A stretch of 64,000 nucleotides of DNA from Gemmatimonadota bacterium. GTDB taxonomy: Bacteria > Gemmatimonadota > Gemmatimonadetes > Gemmatimonadales > Gemmatimonadaceae. The first letter of the stretch is position 1; every line of letters starts with the position of its first letter. A program made the position numbers and the translations under genes. Where the stretch lies: positions 32,151 to 96,150 of the forward strand of contig VHBO01000004.1 of assembly GCA_016871895.1 (NCBI GenBank), in the 5' to 3' direction. This document shows, piece after piece, positions 39,561-47,497 of the stretch. The notes below the pieces were generated by a model. The model made no database searches. It was given only the letters and a program-made list of their open reading frames with translations, and had not been told where the DNA came from.

Positions 39561-42086
39561 GTGTTCCGCATCGCCGACGCCCTCCGCCACGCTCCGCCGC
39601 TCCCGGTCGACGCCGTGCTCGCCGACGTGCGAGCGGCGTTGATCGATCGCGGCACCGCGGTCCTCGTCGCGCCCCCGGGCGCGGGCAAGACGACGCGCGT
39701 CCCGCTCGCCCTCCTCGACGCCCCGTGGGTCGGGGCGGGACGGCTCCTCGTGCTCGAGCCACGGCGGCTCGCCGCGCGCGCCGCCGCGACGCAGCTCGCC
39801 CGACTCCTCGGCGAGGCCCCGGGCGAGACGGTCGGGTACCGTGTCCGACACGAGACCCGCGTCAGTGCGCGTACGCGGATCGAGATAGTGACGGAGGGCG
39901 TCCTCACGCGGATGCTACAGGACGATCCGACCCTCGACGGGATCGCGGCGGTCTGCTTCGACGAGTTCCACGAACGGCACCTCACCACCGACCTCGGGCT
40001 CGCGCTCGCGCTCGAGACGCGGACGCTCGTGCGCCCCGACCTGCGCCTCCTCGTGATGTCGGCGACGCTCGAGCCCGTCCCCGTCGCCGCGCTCCTCGGC
40101 GACGCGCACGTGATCGTCAGCGAGGGGCGCGCCTTCCCTGTCGAAGTGCGATGGCGCGGTGACGGCGCCGACCGCCCCCTCGCCGCGCGCGTGGCCCGCG
40201 CCGTGCGCGAAGCGCTGCCGCTCACCGATGGGGACCTCCTCGTCTTCCTGCCCGGCATCGCCGAACTGGAGCGCGCACGGCAGGCGCTCGATGAGGCGGG
40301 CCTCGCGTCGGACCTCGAGGTGCTCCTGCTGCACGGCGGACTGACGCTCGAGGAGCAGGATCGCGTGCTCCGACGCGACGGCAGCCGGCGACGCGTGGTG
40401 CTCGCGACCGCGATCGCGGAATCCTCGGTGACGCTCGCGGATGTCCGTGTGGTGATCGACGCGGGGCTGGCTCGGGTGCCGCGCCACGACGTGCGAAGCG
40501 GGATGACGCGCCTTGTGACGGTGCGGGTCTCTCAGGCGGCGGCCGAGCAGCGACGGGGCCGCGCGGGCCGCGTCGCCCCGGGCTGGTGCCTCCGGCTCTG
40601 GGATGAGGGCACCCACGCCGCCCTGCCGCGACGCGCCACGCCGGAGGTGCTGGAAGCCGACCTGACGGCGCTGGCGCTTGACCTCGCGTGCGCGGGGATC
40701 GACGAGCCCACCACGCTCCGCTGGCTCGACGTGCCGCCGGCCGGCGCGTTCGCGCAGGGCCGCGTCCTGTTGCACGCCCTCGGCGCGCTCGACGCCGCGG
40801 GTCGGGTGACCGCACACGGCCGGACGATGGCCGGGCTGGGGCTTACGCCGCGTCTCGCGCATCTGGTGCTCCGCGGTGCGGAGATGGGCGCGGCCACACT
40901 CGCCTGCGAGGTCGCGGCGCTGTTGGCGGACCGCGACCTCTTCCGACGCGAGGCGGCCGCGCTCGATGTGGATCTCCGGAGTCGCGTCGAGGCCGTCCGC
41001 GCGCGGGTGGCTGGCCCCGACGTCGACCGCGGTCGGCTACAGCGCGTCCGGCAGGAGGCGCGTCTCCTGCGGCGGATGCTCCCCGCGGGCGCGAGTGAGG
41101 CGCAGGACGATCCCGCGCTGGTCGGTCGACTCGTGGCGCTCGCGTTCCCGGATCGGCTCGCACAGCGCCGGCCCGGCGATGCCCCGCGGTATCTCCTCCG
41201 CAACGGCCGTGGCGCGCGGGTCGAGGCGCCGGTCGGCCTCGCGGGCGCGCCGTGGCTCGCGATCGCGGACCTCGACGGCGACGCGCAGGAGAGCCGCATC
41301 TGGCTCGCGGCCCCGCTTGACGACGCCGATGTCCGCGCCGTCGCGGGCGCGGATATCATCACCGAATCGGAGATCGTCTGGGACGACGCCCGCGATGCCA
41401 TCCGCGCGAGCGAGCGGGAGCGGCTCGGGGCGATCGTGCTCCGCGAGCGCCCGCGTCGCGATGTCACGGAGGATGAACTCCGCACGGCGATGCTCGCAGC
41501 GATCGCGCGCGGCGGTCTCGCCCGACTGCCCTGGTCGGAGGCGGCGGTGCGCACCCGGCTCCGACTCGCCTTCGCGCACACGATCGCGCCCGAGGTGTTC
41601 CCCGACGTCGCCGACGTGGCTCTGCTCACGACACTGCCCGAGTGGCTGGGGCCGTCCCTCGCCGGGCATCGTCGGCTCACCGACCTCACGAGCATCGACC
41701 TCGGCGGGGCGCTGATCGATCGGCTCGAGTGGTCGGCACGGCGTCGACTCGACGCCATCGCCCCGACGCACTGGGAGGCCCCGACGGGATCGCGGCTGCC
41801 GATCGACTATGCGGACCCGAGCGCGCCCGCGGTGTCGGTGCGCCTGCAGGAACTCTTCGGGTGCGCGGAGACGCCCAGCGTCGGCGACGGACGGGTACCG
41901 CTGACGCTGCAGCTGCTCTCCCCCGCGCATCGGCCCGTGCAGGTCACGCGCGACCTCGCCGGCTTCTGGCGTTCGAGCTACTTCGAGGTGCGGAAGGAGA
42001 TGAAGGGGCGGTATCCGCGCCATCCCTGGCCCGACGATCCGCTCGCCGCCGAACCGACACGCCGCGTGAAACCGCGCGGGACCTGA
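39561..42086 (+). CDS. hrpB: ATP-dependent helicase HrpB
   Basis: The 841-residue DEAH-type helicase starts at GTG 39561 and has the HrpB lead-in LPVDAVLADVRAAL. Walker A is APPGAGKTT (37-45), then VTEGVLTRML, the DEFHERH box, VMSATLEPVP, LVFLPGIAELERAR, LHGGLTLEEQDRVL, ATAIAESSVTLADVRVVID and QRRGRAGRVAPGWCLRLW. The HrpB-specific C-terminal domain ends FWRSSYFEVRKEMKGRYPRHPWPDDP. Length matches the family (about 820-850). Its RNA substrate is undefined. TAGCTT at 39545-39550 ends 10 nt before the start. Its TGA abuts the TCA (stop) of the convergent DUF1569 gene. Confidence 0.95.
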   Translation: MFRIADALRHAPPLPVDAVLADVRAALIDRGTAVLVAPPGAGKTTRVPLALLDAPWVGAGRLLVLEPRRLAARAAATQLARLLGEAPGETVGYRVRHETRVSARTRIEIVTEGVLTRMLQDDPTLDGIAAVCFDEFHERHLTTDLGLALALETRTLVRPDLRLLVMSATLEPVPVAALLGDAHVIVSEGRAFPVEVRWRGDGADRPLAARVARAVREALPLTDGDLLVFLPGIAELERARQALDEAGLASDLEVLLLHGGLTLEEQDRVLRRDGSRRRVVLATAIAESSVTLADVRVVIDAGLARVPRHDVRSGMTRLVTVRVSQAAAEQRRGRAGRVAPGWCLRLWDEGTHAALPRRATPEVLEADLTALALDLACAGIDEPTTLRWLDVPPAGAFAQGRVLLHALGALDAAGRVTAHGRTMAGLGLTPRLAHLVLRGAEMGAATLACEVAALLADRDLFRREAAALDVDLRSRVEAVRARVAGPDVDRGRLQRVRQEARLLRRMLPAGASEAQDDPALVGRLVALAFPDRLAQRRPGDAPRYLLRNGRGARVEAPVGLAGAPWLAIADLDGDAQESRIWLAAPLDDADVRAVAGADIITESEIVWDDARDAIRASERERLGAIVLRERPRRDVTEDELRTAMLAAIARGGLARLPWSEAAVRTRLRLAFAHTIAPEVFPDVADVALLTTLPEWLGPSLAGHRRLTDLTSIDLGGALIDRLEWSARRRLDAIAPTHWEAPTGSRLPIDYADPSAPAVSVRLQELFGCAETPSVGDGRVPLTLQLLSPAHRPVQVTRDLAGFWRSSYFEVRKEMKGRYPRHPWPDDPLAAEPTRRVKPRGT

Positions 42087-42527
42087 TCAGACGCCGAACT
42101 GTCGGAAGTGATGATCGGTGTGCTTGTACGCGAGCACCCCCAGATCCGCATCGCGCATCACGCCGAAGATCGGATGCGGCGGTCGGGGTGCGCCCGGTAG
42201 TGGTGGCGTGAAGCGCGCGATCTGCTCCCGCAGTGTCGCCACATCGGTCGCCCACGAGTCGGGGGCGCGCCCCAGCAGCTGCGGCGCGGCCGGTGCGCCC
42301 TTGGGGAAGGGGATCACGTAGAGCGCGAACCATCGCACGATCGGACGGAACGGGACGAACCAGAGCGGCAGCGTCAGCTCGCCTGCACCGAACCGATACG
42401 ACTCGATCAGGTGGGCGACCATCTGCGGCGCCGACATCCGGCCCCAGCGCGGCGTGGCGGTCGGGACGAGGCGGTCGAGTCGATCGAGTAACTGCTGACG
42501 TGCGGCTGCGGCGAGGATGGTCGGCAT
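42087..42527 (-). CDS. DUF1569 family protein (DinB-like four-helix bundle)
   Basis: The 146-residue protein starts MPTILAAAARQQLLDRLDRL and has PRWGRMSAPQMVAHLIESYRFG, FKP-type KGAPAAPQLL, then HPIFGVMRDADLGVLAYKHTDHHFRQFGV. The paired His (MVAHL and KHTDHHFRQFG) match the metal-binding positions of the DinB/DUF1569 superfamily. No defined activity. ATG 42527 gives the standard length; the frame upstream is open but overlaps the DUF481 promoter. Stops of this gene and hrpB meet in TGATCA. Confidence 0.85.
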   Translation of the reverse strand: MPTILAAAARQQLLDRLDRLVPTATPRWGRMSAPQMVAHLIESYRFGAGELTLPLWFVPFRPIVRWFALYVIPFPKGAPAAPQLLGRAPDSWATDVATLREQIARFTPPLPGAPRPPHPIFGVMRDADLGVLAYKHTDHHFRQFGV

Positions 42528-42570
42528 GACGGCAGATGAAGGTCGCGAGGGAGAGTACCGTCGTGCGGGG

Positions 42571-42599
42571 TTCACCGCCACGGCACCGACTCGTATCTT
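42571..42599 (+). promoter_or_regulatory. Promoter TTCACC-N17-TATCTT of the DUF481 gene
   Basis: TTCACC (42571-42576) and TATCTT (42594-42599) are 17 nt apart, and the -10 ends 5 nt before GTG 42605. The box-to-start 11-mer is identical to that of dnaX. Confidence 0.6.
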
Positions 42600-42604
42600 C
42601 CGGT

Positions 42605-43390
42605 GTGCACCGCACCCCCTCCCATCCCCGCCTCCGACGAGTGGTCGTGCACCTCGCGTCCTCGGTCGCCGTCGCGATGACGGTCGCGACCGTTTTGTCG
42701 CTGGCCGCCCCCGCCACACTCGCCGCGCAGTCCACCCCGCGCATCGTCACGAAGGTCACGGCCGACCTCGGCTACGTGCAGACCGGCGGGAACACCAACC
42801 TCACGACGTTGAACATCGGAGAGCGCTTCACCCAGCAACGCGGGCGTCTCTCGCTGCAGCAGCAGCTGAACATCGTGTACTCGGAGCAGCGGGACACCGT
42901 GAGGGCGAACCAACTCCGCCTGATCGCCCGCGGCGACTACCGAATCGACCAGATCATGTCGGTTTTCGTTGCGGTGACCTTCGACCGCAACCGCTTCGCC
43001 GGCATCCAGCGGCGGTTCGACGAACAGATCGGGATCCAGGCGCGGCTCTTCGCCGGGCGGCGGGATACGCTCCGCATCGAAGGGGGTGGCACCGTCACGC
43101 AGGAGATCAAGCTCGACGGCGTGCAGAAGAACTTCCCCGCCGCGCGCGCAGCGGGCGCCTGGCGACACGCCTTCAATCGGACGTCGTACTTCCACCAGAC
43201 GGCGGAATTCCTCCCGAATATGCGGGACGCCGATGACTGGCGCCTCAACACCGAGTCGACGGTGGTCGCGCCGGTCTCGTCGCGCATCGGGCTCAAGGTC
43301 TCGTACGTCGTCCGCTACGACAACCTCCCGGCACCGGGATTCGTCGACTCGGACCGCCTCTTCACGACCGGCCTGCAGTTGACGTTTTAG
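42605..43390 (+). CDS. DUF481 family outer-membrane beta-barrel protein
   Basis: The 261-residue protein has a long basic-hydrophobic signal (about 1-43, ending TLAAQ). A DUF481/YdiY-like barrel follows: TADLGYVQTGGNTNLTTLNIG, QQQLNIVYSEQRDTVRANQLRL, GDYRIDQIMSVFVAVTFDRNRF, and the terminal strand LFTTGLQLTF ending in Phe as outer-membrane barrels do. Role unknown. GTG 42605 was chosen over an in-frame ATG 69 nt upstream because the promoter -10 box lies between them. Confidence 0.87.
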   Translation: MHRTPSHPRLRRVVVHLASSVAVAMTVATVLSLAAPATLAAQSTPRIVTKVTADLGYVQTGGNTNLTTLNIGERFTQQRGRLSLQQQLNIVYSEQRDTVRANQLRLIARGDYRIDQIMSVFVAVTFDRNRFAGIQRRFDEQIGIQARLFAGRRDTLRIEGGGTVTQEIKLDGVQKNFPAARAAGAWRHAFNRTSYFHQTAEFLPNMRDADDWRLNTESTVVAPVSSRIGLKVSYVVRYDNLPAPGFVDSDRLFTTGLQLTF

Positions 43391-43391
43391 C

Positions 43392-43432
43392 CCCGTGCGT
43401 CGGTGCGCCCGCCCGGGGCAACGACGCACGGG
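43392..43432. terminator. Bidirectional hairpin between DUF481 and phoD genes
   Basis: A perfect 11-bp stem CCCGTGCGTCG / CGACGCACGGG (43392-43402, 43422-43432) encloses a C/G-rich loop with a small inner hairpin. It starts 2 nt after the DUF481 stop and ends 7 nt from the convergent phoD stop. Confidence 0.7.
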
Positions 43433-43439
43433 CGAGCCG

Positions 43440-44978
43440 TCACCCCGCCTGGATCCCTGACCGTCCGTGCTCGAGTCGCCACGTCGTGGCGGTGCGCACC
43501 GGTGCCCCGGGCCGCTCGACGAACGGCACCTCGCGATACGCCGCCGTCCACGCGCTCGGGGTCACCTCGTGGATGACGTAGCCGCGCCGCGCCGAGTGCC
43601 ACTTCACGTGCGGGTTCTCGGGCATCTGCTCCGGTGCGCCGAGCCAGGTCTCGCTGCCATCGCCGCCGGAGCTGATCGACGTACCGATGAACTCGGCCGC
43701 CACGACGGGACGGTCGGGACGATCGAACCCCGCCCGCAGCTCATTGACCCAGTTGGAGTGCACGTCGCCCGTGAGAACGACGGTCCGGTTCGGGGCGCGC
43801 TCCGCGATCGCGCGGAGCACCCGGTCGCGATTCGCGGGATATCCGGACCAGCCATCCATATATAGTCGCTGCCCGGCCCCCTTCCGATCGTCGAACGGCG
43901 CGACGGGGACCTGCTGACCGAGCACCTGCCACCGTGCCGATGAGGCACCGAGGCCGTCGAGGAGCCAGCGCTCCTGCGCCGACCCGAGGATCGTGCGGGA
44001 CGGCTCGGCCCAATCGCCGCAGGGGACGACGCGTGATCCGTCACCGCAGGGCTGGTCGTCTCGATACTGCCGCGTGTCGAGCATCCAGAGCCGCGCGAGC
44101 GCACCCCAGTCGGCGGAGCGGGTGACGGTGAGATCGGCCCACGAGCGGGCGCGGGGCACGCGCACGGGCTGATGCTCCCACCACGCCTGATATCCGGCGG
44201 CGCGGCGCATCCGCATCTGCTCAGCGGCCTCCATCTCGTTCTCGCCCGCCTCGCCCGCGTAGTTGTTGTCGACCTCGTGGTCATCCCAGGTGACGAGCCA
44301 GGGGCACATCGCGTGGGCCGCCTGCAAGGCGGGATCGAGCTTGTACTGCGCGTAGCGCATCCGATAGTCGTCGAGCGAGCGGATCTCGAAGCCGCGATGA
44401 CTCCGGACGGCGTTACCGCGACCACCGTACTCGTAGATGTAGTCGCCGAGATGGGTGACGAGGTCGCAGCGCTCGGTGGAGAGGTGCTGGAGCGCGGTGA
44501 AGAGTCCTTGCTCGTAGTTCTGACACGACGCCATTCCGAGCCGGAGTGGCGTCGTCGCCCCCGCCGCCGGCGTGGTGCGCAGTCGACCGACGGGACTCAG
44601 CGCATCCCCCGAGCGGAACCGATAGAAGTACCACCGGTCGGCGCCGAGCCCCTGCACGTCGACGTGGACGCTGTAGGCGAGCTCGGGCGCGGCGGTGTAC
44701 CGGCCGCGCGCCGAGACCTTGGTGAACGCCTCGTCCTCCGCGACCTCCCAATCGACGATCGGTCGAGTGCCGGGCATCCCCCCTTCCGGCTCGAAGGGCC
44801 GGGGTGCGAGCCGGGTCCAGATGACCGCCCCGCTCGGCGTCGGATCGCCCGCGGCGACGCCGAGGGTGAACGGATCGTCCGTGAAGGAGGGACGCCAGGT
44901 GAGGCGCCACTCGTTCGGGAGCGCGGCGCAGAGCGCGGCGTACCGCGCGAGGTCGGTGACGAAGTGACGGCGGCGCAT
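43440..44978 (-). CDS. phoD: Alkaline phosphatase D family (PhoD), Tat-exported
   Basis: The 512-residue enzyme has a Tat signal (MRRRHFVTDL), the PhoD N-terminal Ig-like domain (about 30-130) and a metallophosphatase domain with LRLGMASCQNYEQG, HLGDYIYEYGG, WDDHEVDNNYAGE, VVLTGDVHSNW and EFIGTSISSGGDG. PhoD is a Ca/Fe-dependent phosphodi/monoesterase for organic phosphate. ATG 44978 overlaps the upstream metalloprotease stop as ATGA, so it was preferred over ATG 44987. No Pho box was identified. Confidence 0.93.
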   Translation of the reverse strand: MRRRHFVTDLARYAALCAALPNEWRLTWRPSFTDDPFTLGVAAGDPTPSGAVIWTRLAPRPFEPEGGMPGTRPIVDWEVAEDEAFTKVSARGRYTAAPELAYSVHVDVQGLGADRWYFYRFRSGDALSPVGRLRTTPAAGATTPLRLGMASCQNYEQGLFTALQHLSTERCDLVTHLGDYIYEYGGRGNAVRSHRGFEIRSLDDYRMRYAQYKLDPALQAAHAMCPWLVTWDDHEVDNNYAGEAGENEMEAAEQMRMRRAAGYQAWWEHQPVRVPRARSWADLTVTRSADWGALARLWMLDTRQYRDDQPCGDGSRVVPCGDWAEPSRTILGSAQERWLLDGLGASSARWQVLGQQVPVAPFDDRKGAGQRLYMDGWSGYPANRDRVLRAIAERAPNRTVVLTGDVHSNWVNELRAGFDRPDRPVVAAEFIGTSISSGGDGSETWLGAPEQMPENPHVKWHSARRGYVIHEVTPSAWTAAYREVPFVERPGAPVRTATTWRLEHGRSGIQAG

Positions 44979-47395
44979 CAGGGCCACGGGAACGGGATCA
45001 CCGGGAAGCGCGACCGCGTGGCCGGGTCATCGTCGCCGGCGAAGTACGCAGCGATCTCTCGGCGCGCCCGCTCGCGGAGCGCCCGGTCGGGAACGAGCCC
45101 GCCCGTCGTCGCCGCGAGCTTCGCGTCGAGCCGCTTCAGCTGCAGTTCGGTCACCGCGCGGACATCGGGGAGCGCGGCCTTGTCGCCGGCGCGGTCGAGC
45201 AGCGTGTTGAGCACCACGCGCTGCACGGTGCGCCGGAGCGACTGGACGTGGAAGTCGGCGGTCGGCGCCGCCCCCCAGGTGCGGTCGATGATCGTCGTCA
45301 GCACCTCGTCGAGCGTCGGCAGCTGCGCGTCCCGGGCGCGGAAGAGGACCACGCGCGCGAGCCGCTCCCGCTGCAGCAGGCCCTCGATCACCTCGGTGGC
45401 GAGGCCCCCGGCGAGTGTGATCTCATCAAACGACGTCCCGCCCGCCGTCCCCATCCACACCATCTGCGGATCCCCGCCCGGCGGCATCGGCGGGATTATC
45501 GCCTGCACCCGCTCCGGCACCGCGAGCGCCGCCGGCTCGAGCGCATCGAGCGCCATCCCGAGCGCCTTCCGCTGATCGGCCGCCGGGATGACCGTCGTGG
45601 GCGTCTGCCCGTCGCCGCGCATCGCGTAGCGGAAGTCCATCCCTCCTACATACTTCACCAGACCCTCGAGCGAGTACCGATGGTGCAGGTAGACGTGCGT
45701 GAAGCGCATGTTGAGCAGGAACATCGGCTCGCCGGGCTGGATCGCCCGTTCATCGAAGTGCCGCATCGCGAGGGCACGCACCGCACTCGTCCGCGTCACC
45801 GCATCGAACATCGTCGCCCCCTCGACCCACCGCGTGACCTGCGGGATCGAGCCCTCGGCGCCGGCGTGCTGGTCGGCGACGAAGCGCAGCCCACGCGTCA
45901 GCCCCTCCCCGATGATCTTCGCGAGCCCCGCGCGCTCCGCCTCGGCGTCCGGGTACCAGGTGTAGCCGTAGCGGATGGCCAGCGAATCCCACGCTCCGGC
46001 GAACGGCGCGTAGGCCTTCATGAGATCGAGCGCCCCCGCCGGCGTCACGGAGATGAGCGGGAACGGATAGTCCATCACGGACGAGCGACCCTGCGCGTGC
46101 GCGATGTAGTTGTGCGAGAGACCGAGGGTGTGGCCGATCTCATGCGCGACGTGCTGCCGCCGCCGCGCCATCGTGAAGTCCTGCGCCGAGACGTTGAGCC
46201 CCGACGGGCCGGCAGTCGGCACGAGGCCCGCGTAGATGTTGTAGTCGATGAGCGAGCGCCACGCGTCCATCCGGACGACGGTGCGGACGATCTCCCCGGT
46301 GCGCGGGTCGGTCATCGAGGGCCCGACCGAGGGGCCGGGGCCGCTCCGGTGGATCCAGTAGATCAGGTTGTAGCGCGCGTCCATCGGGTCAGCGCCCGCC
46401 GGGAGGTCACGCACCTGGAACGCGTTCTTGAAGCCGGCGGACTCAAAGACCGTGGTCCACCAGCCTGCACCGACCTTGAACGCGCTGCGGTACGGTTCAG
46501 GGATCCCCGGGTCGAGATAGTAGACGATCGGCGTGACGGGCTCGACGAGTTCACCGCGCTGGTACGCGGCGGGGTCCTTGGGGACGAGGCGCCAGCGATT
46601 GGTGAAGCCATCGCGATAGGTGCCGTCGAAGCCCTGGCCGAGGTCGGCGAAGCTTGTGCCGAAGAGCCCCGAGCGCGGGTCGTACGCCCGCCCGCGGAAG
46701 CCGTCGAGCGACGGCAGCGCCACGAGGGAGTGATGCACCTCGAATGTCGGCGACGCCGGCTCGGGTGCCGCGCGCCGCAGCGCCATCCCGGGATTGTCGA
46801 CCGCGAAGGTCAGGACGGCGTGGATCTCGGTGTTCTTCGGGAATGCCTTGGTGCGCGACGGCTCGATCCAACTCCGGCTCGCATCGATGCGACCGTTCCC
46901 TCCCTGCGCCCGCCGGAGATTGTCGGCGATCCCATAGGCATCCCCGAGGAAGAAGCCCGTCGCATCGGCGGTCACCGCGCCATTCGCCTCCGCCTCGATC
47001 GGGAACGACGCGAGGACCGAGACCGGGAACGCCTCCGAGGCGGCGCGCTGCGACGCCTCGCTCGCCCCCGGCGCACGCACGTTCCAATTGTCGGTGACCA
47101 TCAGGAGCCGCTTCCCGCGCCGTTCGAGCCGCACGATCGTGCCGTCCCCGACCTGTCCGCGGTCGAGCCCGAGGGCGGGGACGCCGCCGCCGGTGGCGAG
47201 CACGATCTGGTGCATGAACGACTGGCCGATACGGTCCGCGGGGACCTCGAGGAGGACCTTGTTGCGGTCGGCATCGACGCGGACGCCGATGAAAGGCGTC
47301 TCCTGCGCCGTGAGAGTGGCCGCGAGGGGCGCGGCGGCGAGGAGGAGGACGAACGCCCGGCGGGCGTGCTGACGGAGGGCGCGTGGGAGCGACAT
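44978..47395 (-). CDS. Secreted zinc metalloprotease, DUF5117/M10-like
   Basis: The 805-residue protein has a signal peptide (about 10-30, ending LTAQE) and an N-terminal beta-rich DUF5117-type domain (VLLEVPADRIGQSFMHQIVLATG). A metzincin-like catalytic domain carries HEIGHTLGLSHN (His418, Glu419, His422, His428) followed by SVMDYPFP, a Met-turn-like element. The C-terminal ~350 residues are helical and of unknown function. It is probably an outer-surface endopeptidase. It ends in ATGA overlap with phoD, so phosphatase and protease are co-produced, suggesting joint scavenging of phosphate and peptides. The start is ATG 47395. Confidence 0.88.
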   Translation of the reverse strand: MSLPRALRQHARRAFVLLLAAAPLAATLTAQETPFIGVRVDADRNKVLLEVPADRIGQSFMHQIVLATGGGVPALGLDRGQVGDGTIVRLERRGKRLLMVTDNWNVRAPGASEASQRAASEAFPVSVLASFPIEAEANGAVTADATGFFLGDAYGIADNLRRAQGGNGRIDASRSWIEPSRTKAFPKNTEIHAVLTFAVDNPGMALRRAAPEPASPTFEVHHSLVALPSLDGFRGRAYDPRSGLFGTSFADLGQGFDGTYRDGFTNRWRLVPKDPAAYQRGELVEPVTPIVYYLDPGIPEPYRSAFKVGAGWWTTVFESAGFKNAFQVRDLPAGADPMDARYNLIYWIHRSGPGPSVGPSMTDPRTGEIVRTVVRMDAWRSLIDYNIYAGLVPTAGPSGLNVSAQDFTMARRRQHVAHEIGHTLGLSHNYIAHAQGRSSVMDYPFPLISVTPAGALDLMKAYAPFAGAWDSLAIRYGYTWYPDAEAERAGLAKIIGEGLTRGLRFVADQHAGAEGSIPQVTRWVEGATMFDAVTRTSAVRALAMRHFDERAIQPGEPMFLLNMRFTHVYLHHRYSLEGLVKYVGGMDFRYAMRGDGQTPTTVIPAADQRKALGMALDALEPAALAVPERVQAIIPPMPPGGDPQMVWMGTAGGTSFDEITLAGGLATEVIEGLLQRERLARVVLFRARDAQLPTLDEVLTTIIDRTWGAAPTADFHVQSLRRTVQRVVLNTLLDRAGDKAALPDVRAVTELQLKRLDAKLAATTGGLVPDRALRERARREIAAYFAGDDDPATRSRFPVIPFPWP

Positions 47396-47461
47396 CGAGA
47401 TCCCGGGTGGAGGGTCGTGGGGGGTGATGGTAACGCCCGCGTCCCGGGGCGTCGAGGGTGC

Positions 47462-47490
47462 TTGGACGGCTGGGACTCGGACGTTACGCT
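47462..47490 (+). promoter_or_regulatory. Promoter TTGGAC-N17-TACGCT (leaderless) of the nuclease lipoprotein
   Basis: TTGGAC (47462-47467) and TACGCT (47485-47490) are spaced 17 nt; the -10 ends 7 nt before ATG 47498. Confidence 0.6.
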
Positions 47491-47497
47491 CCACGAC

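Noticed and set aside
45248..47497. Long upstream extension of the nuclease frame (about 750 codons)
   Set aside because: It is Arg/Glu/His-rich antisense of the metalloprotease gene. The signal/lipobox and the promoter both place the start at 47498.
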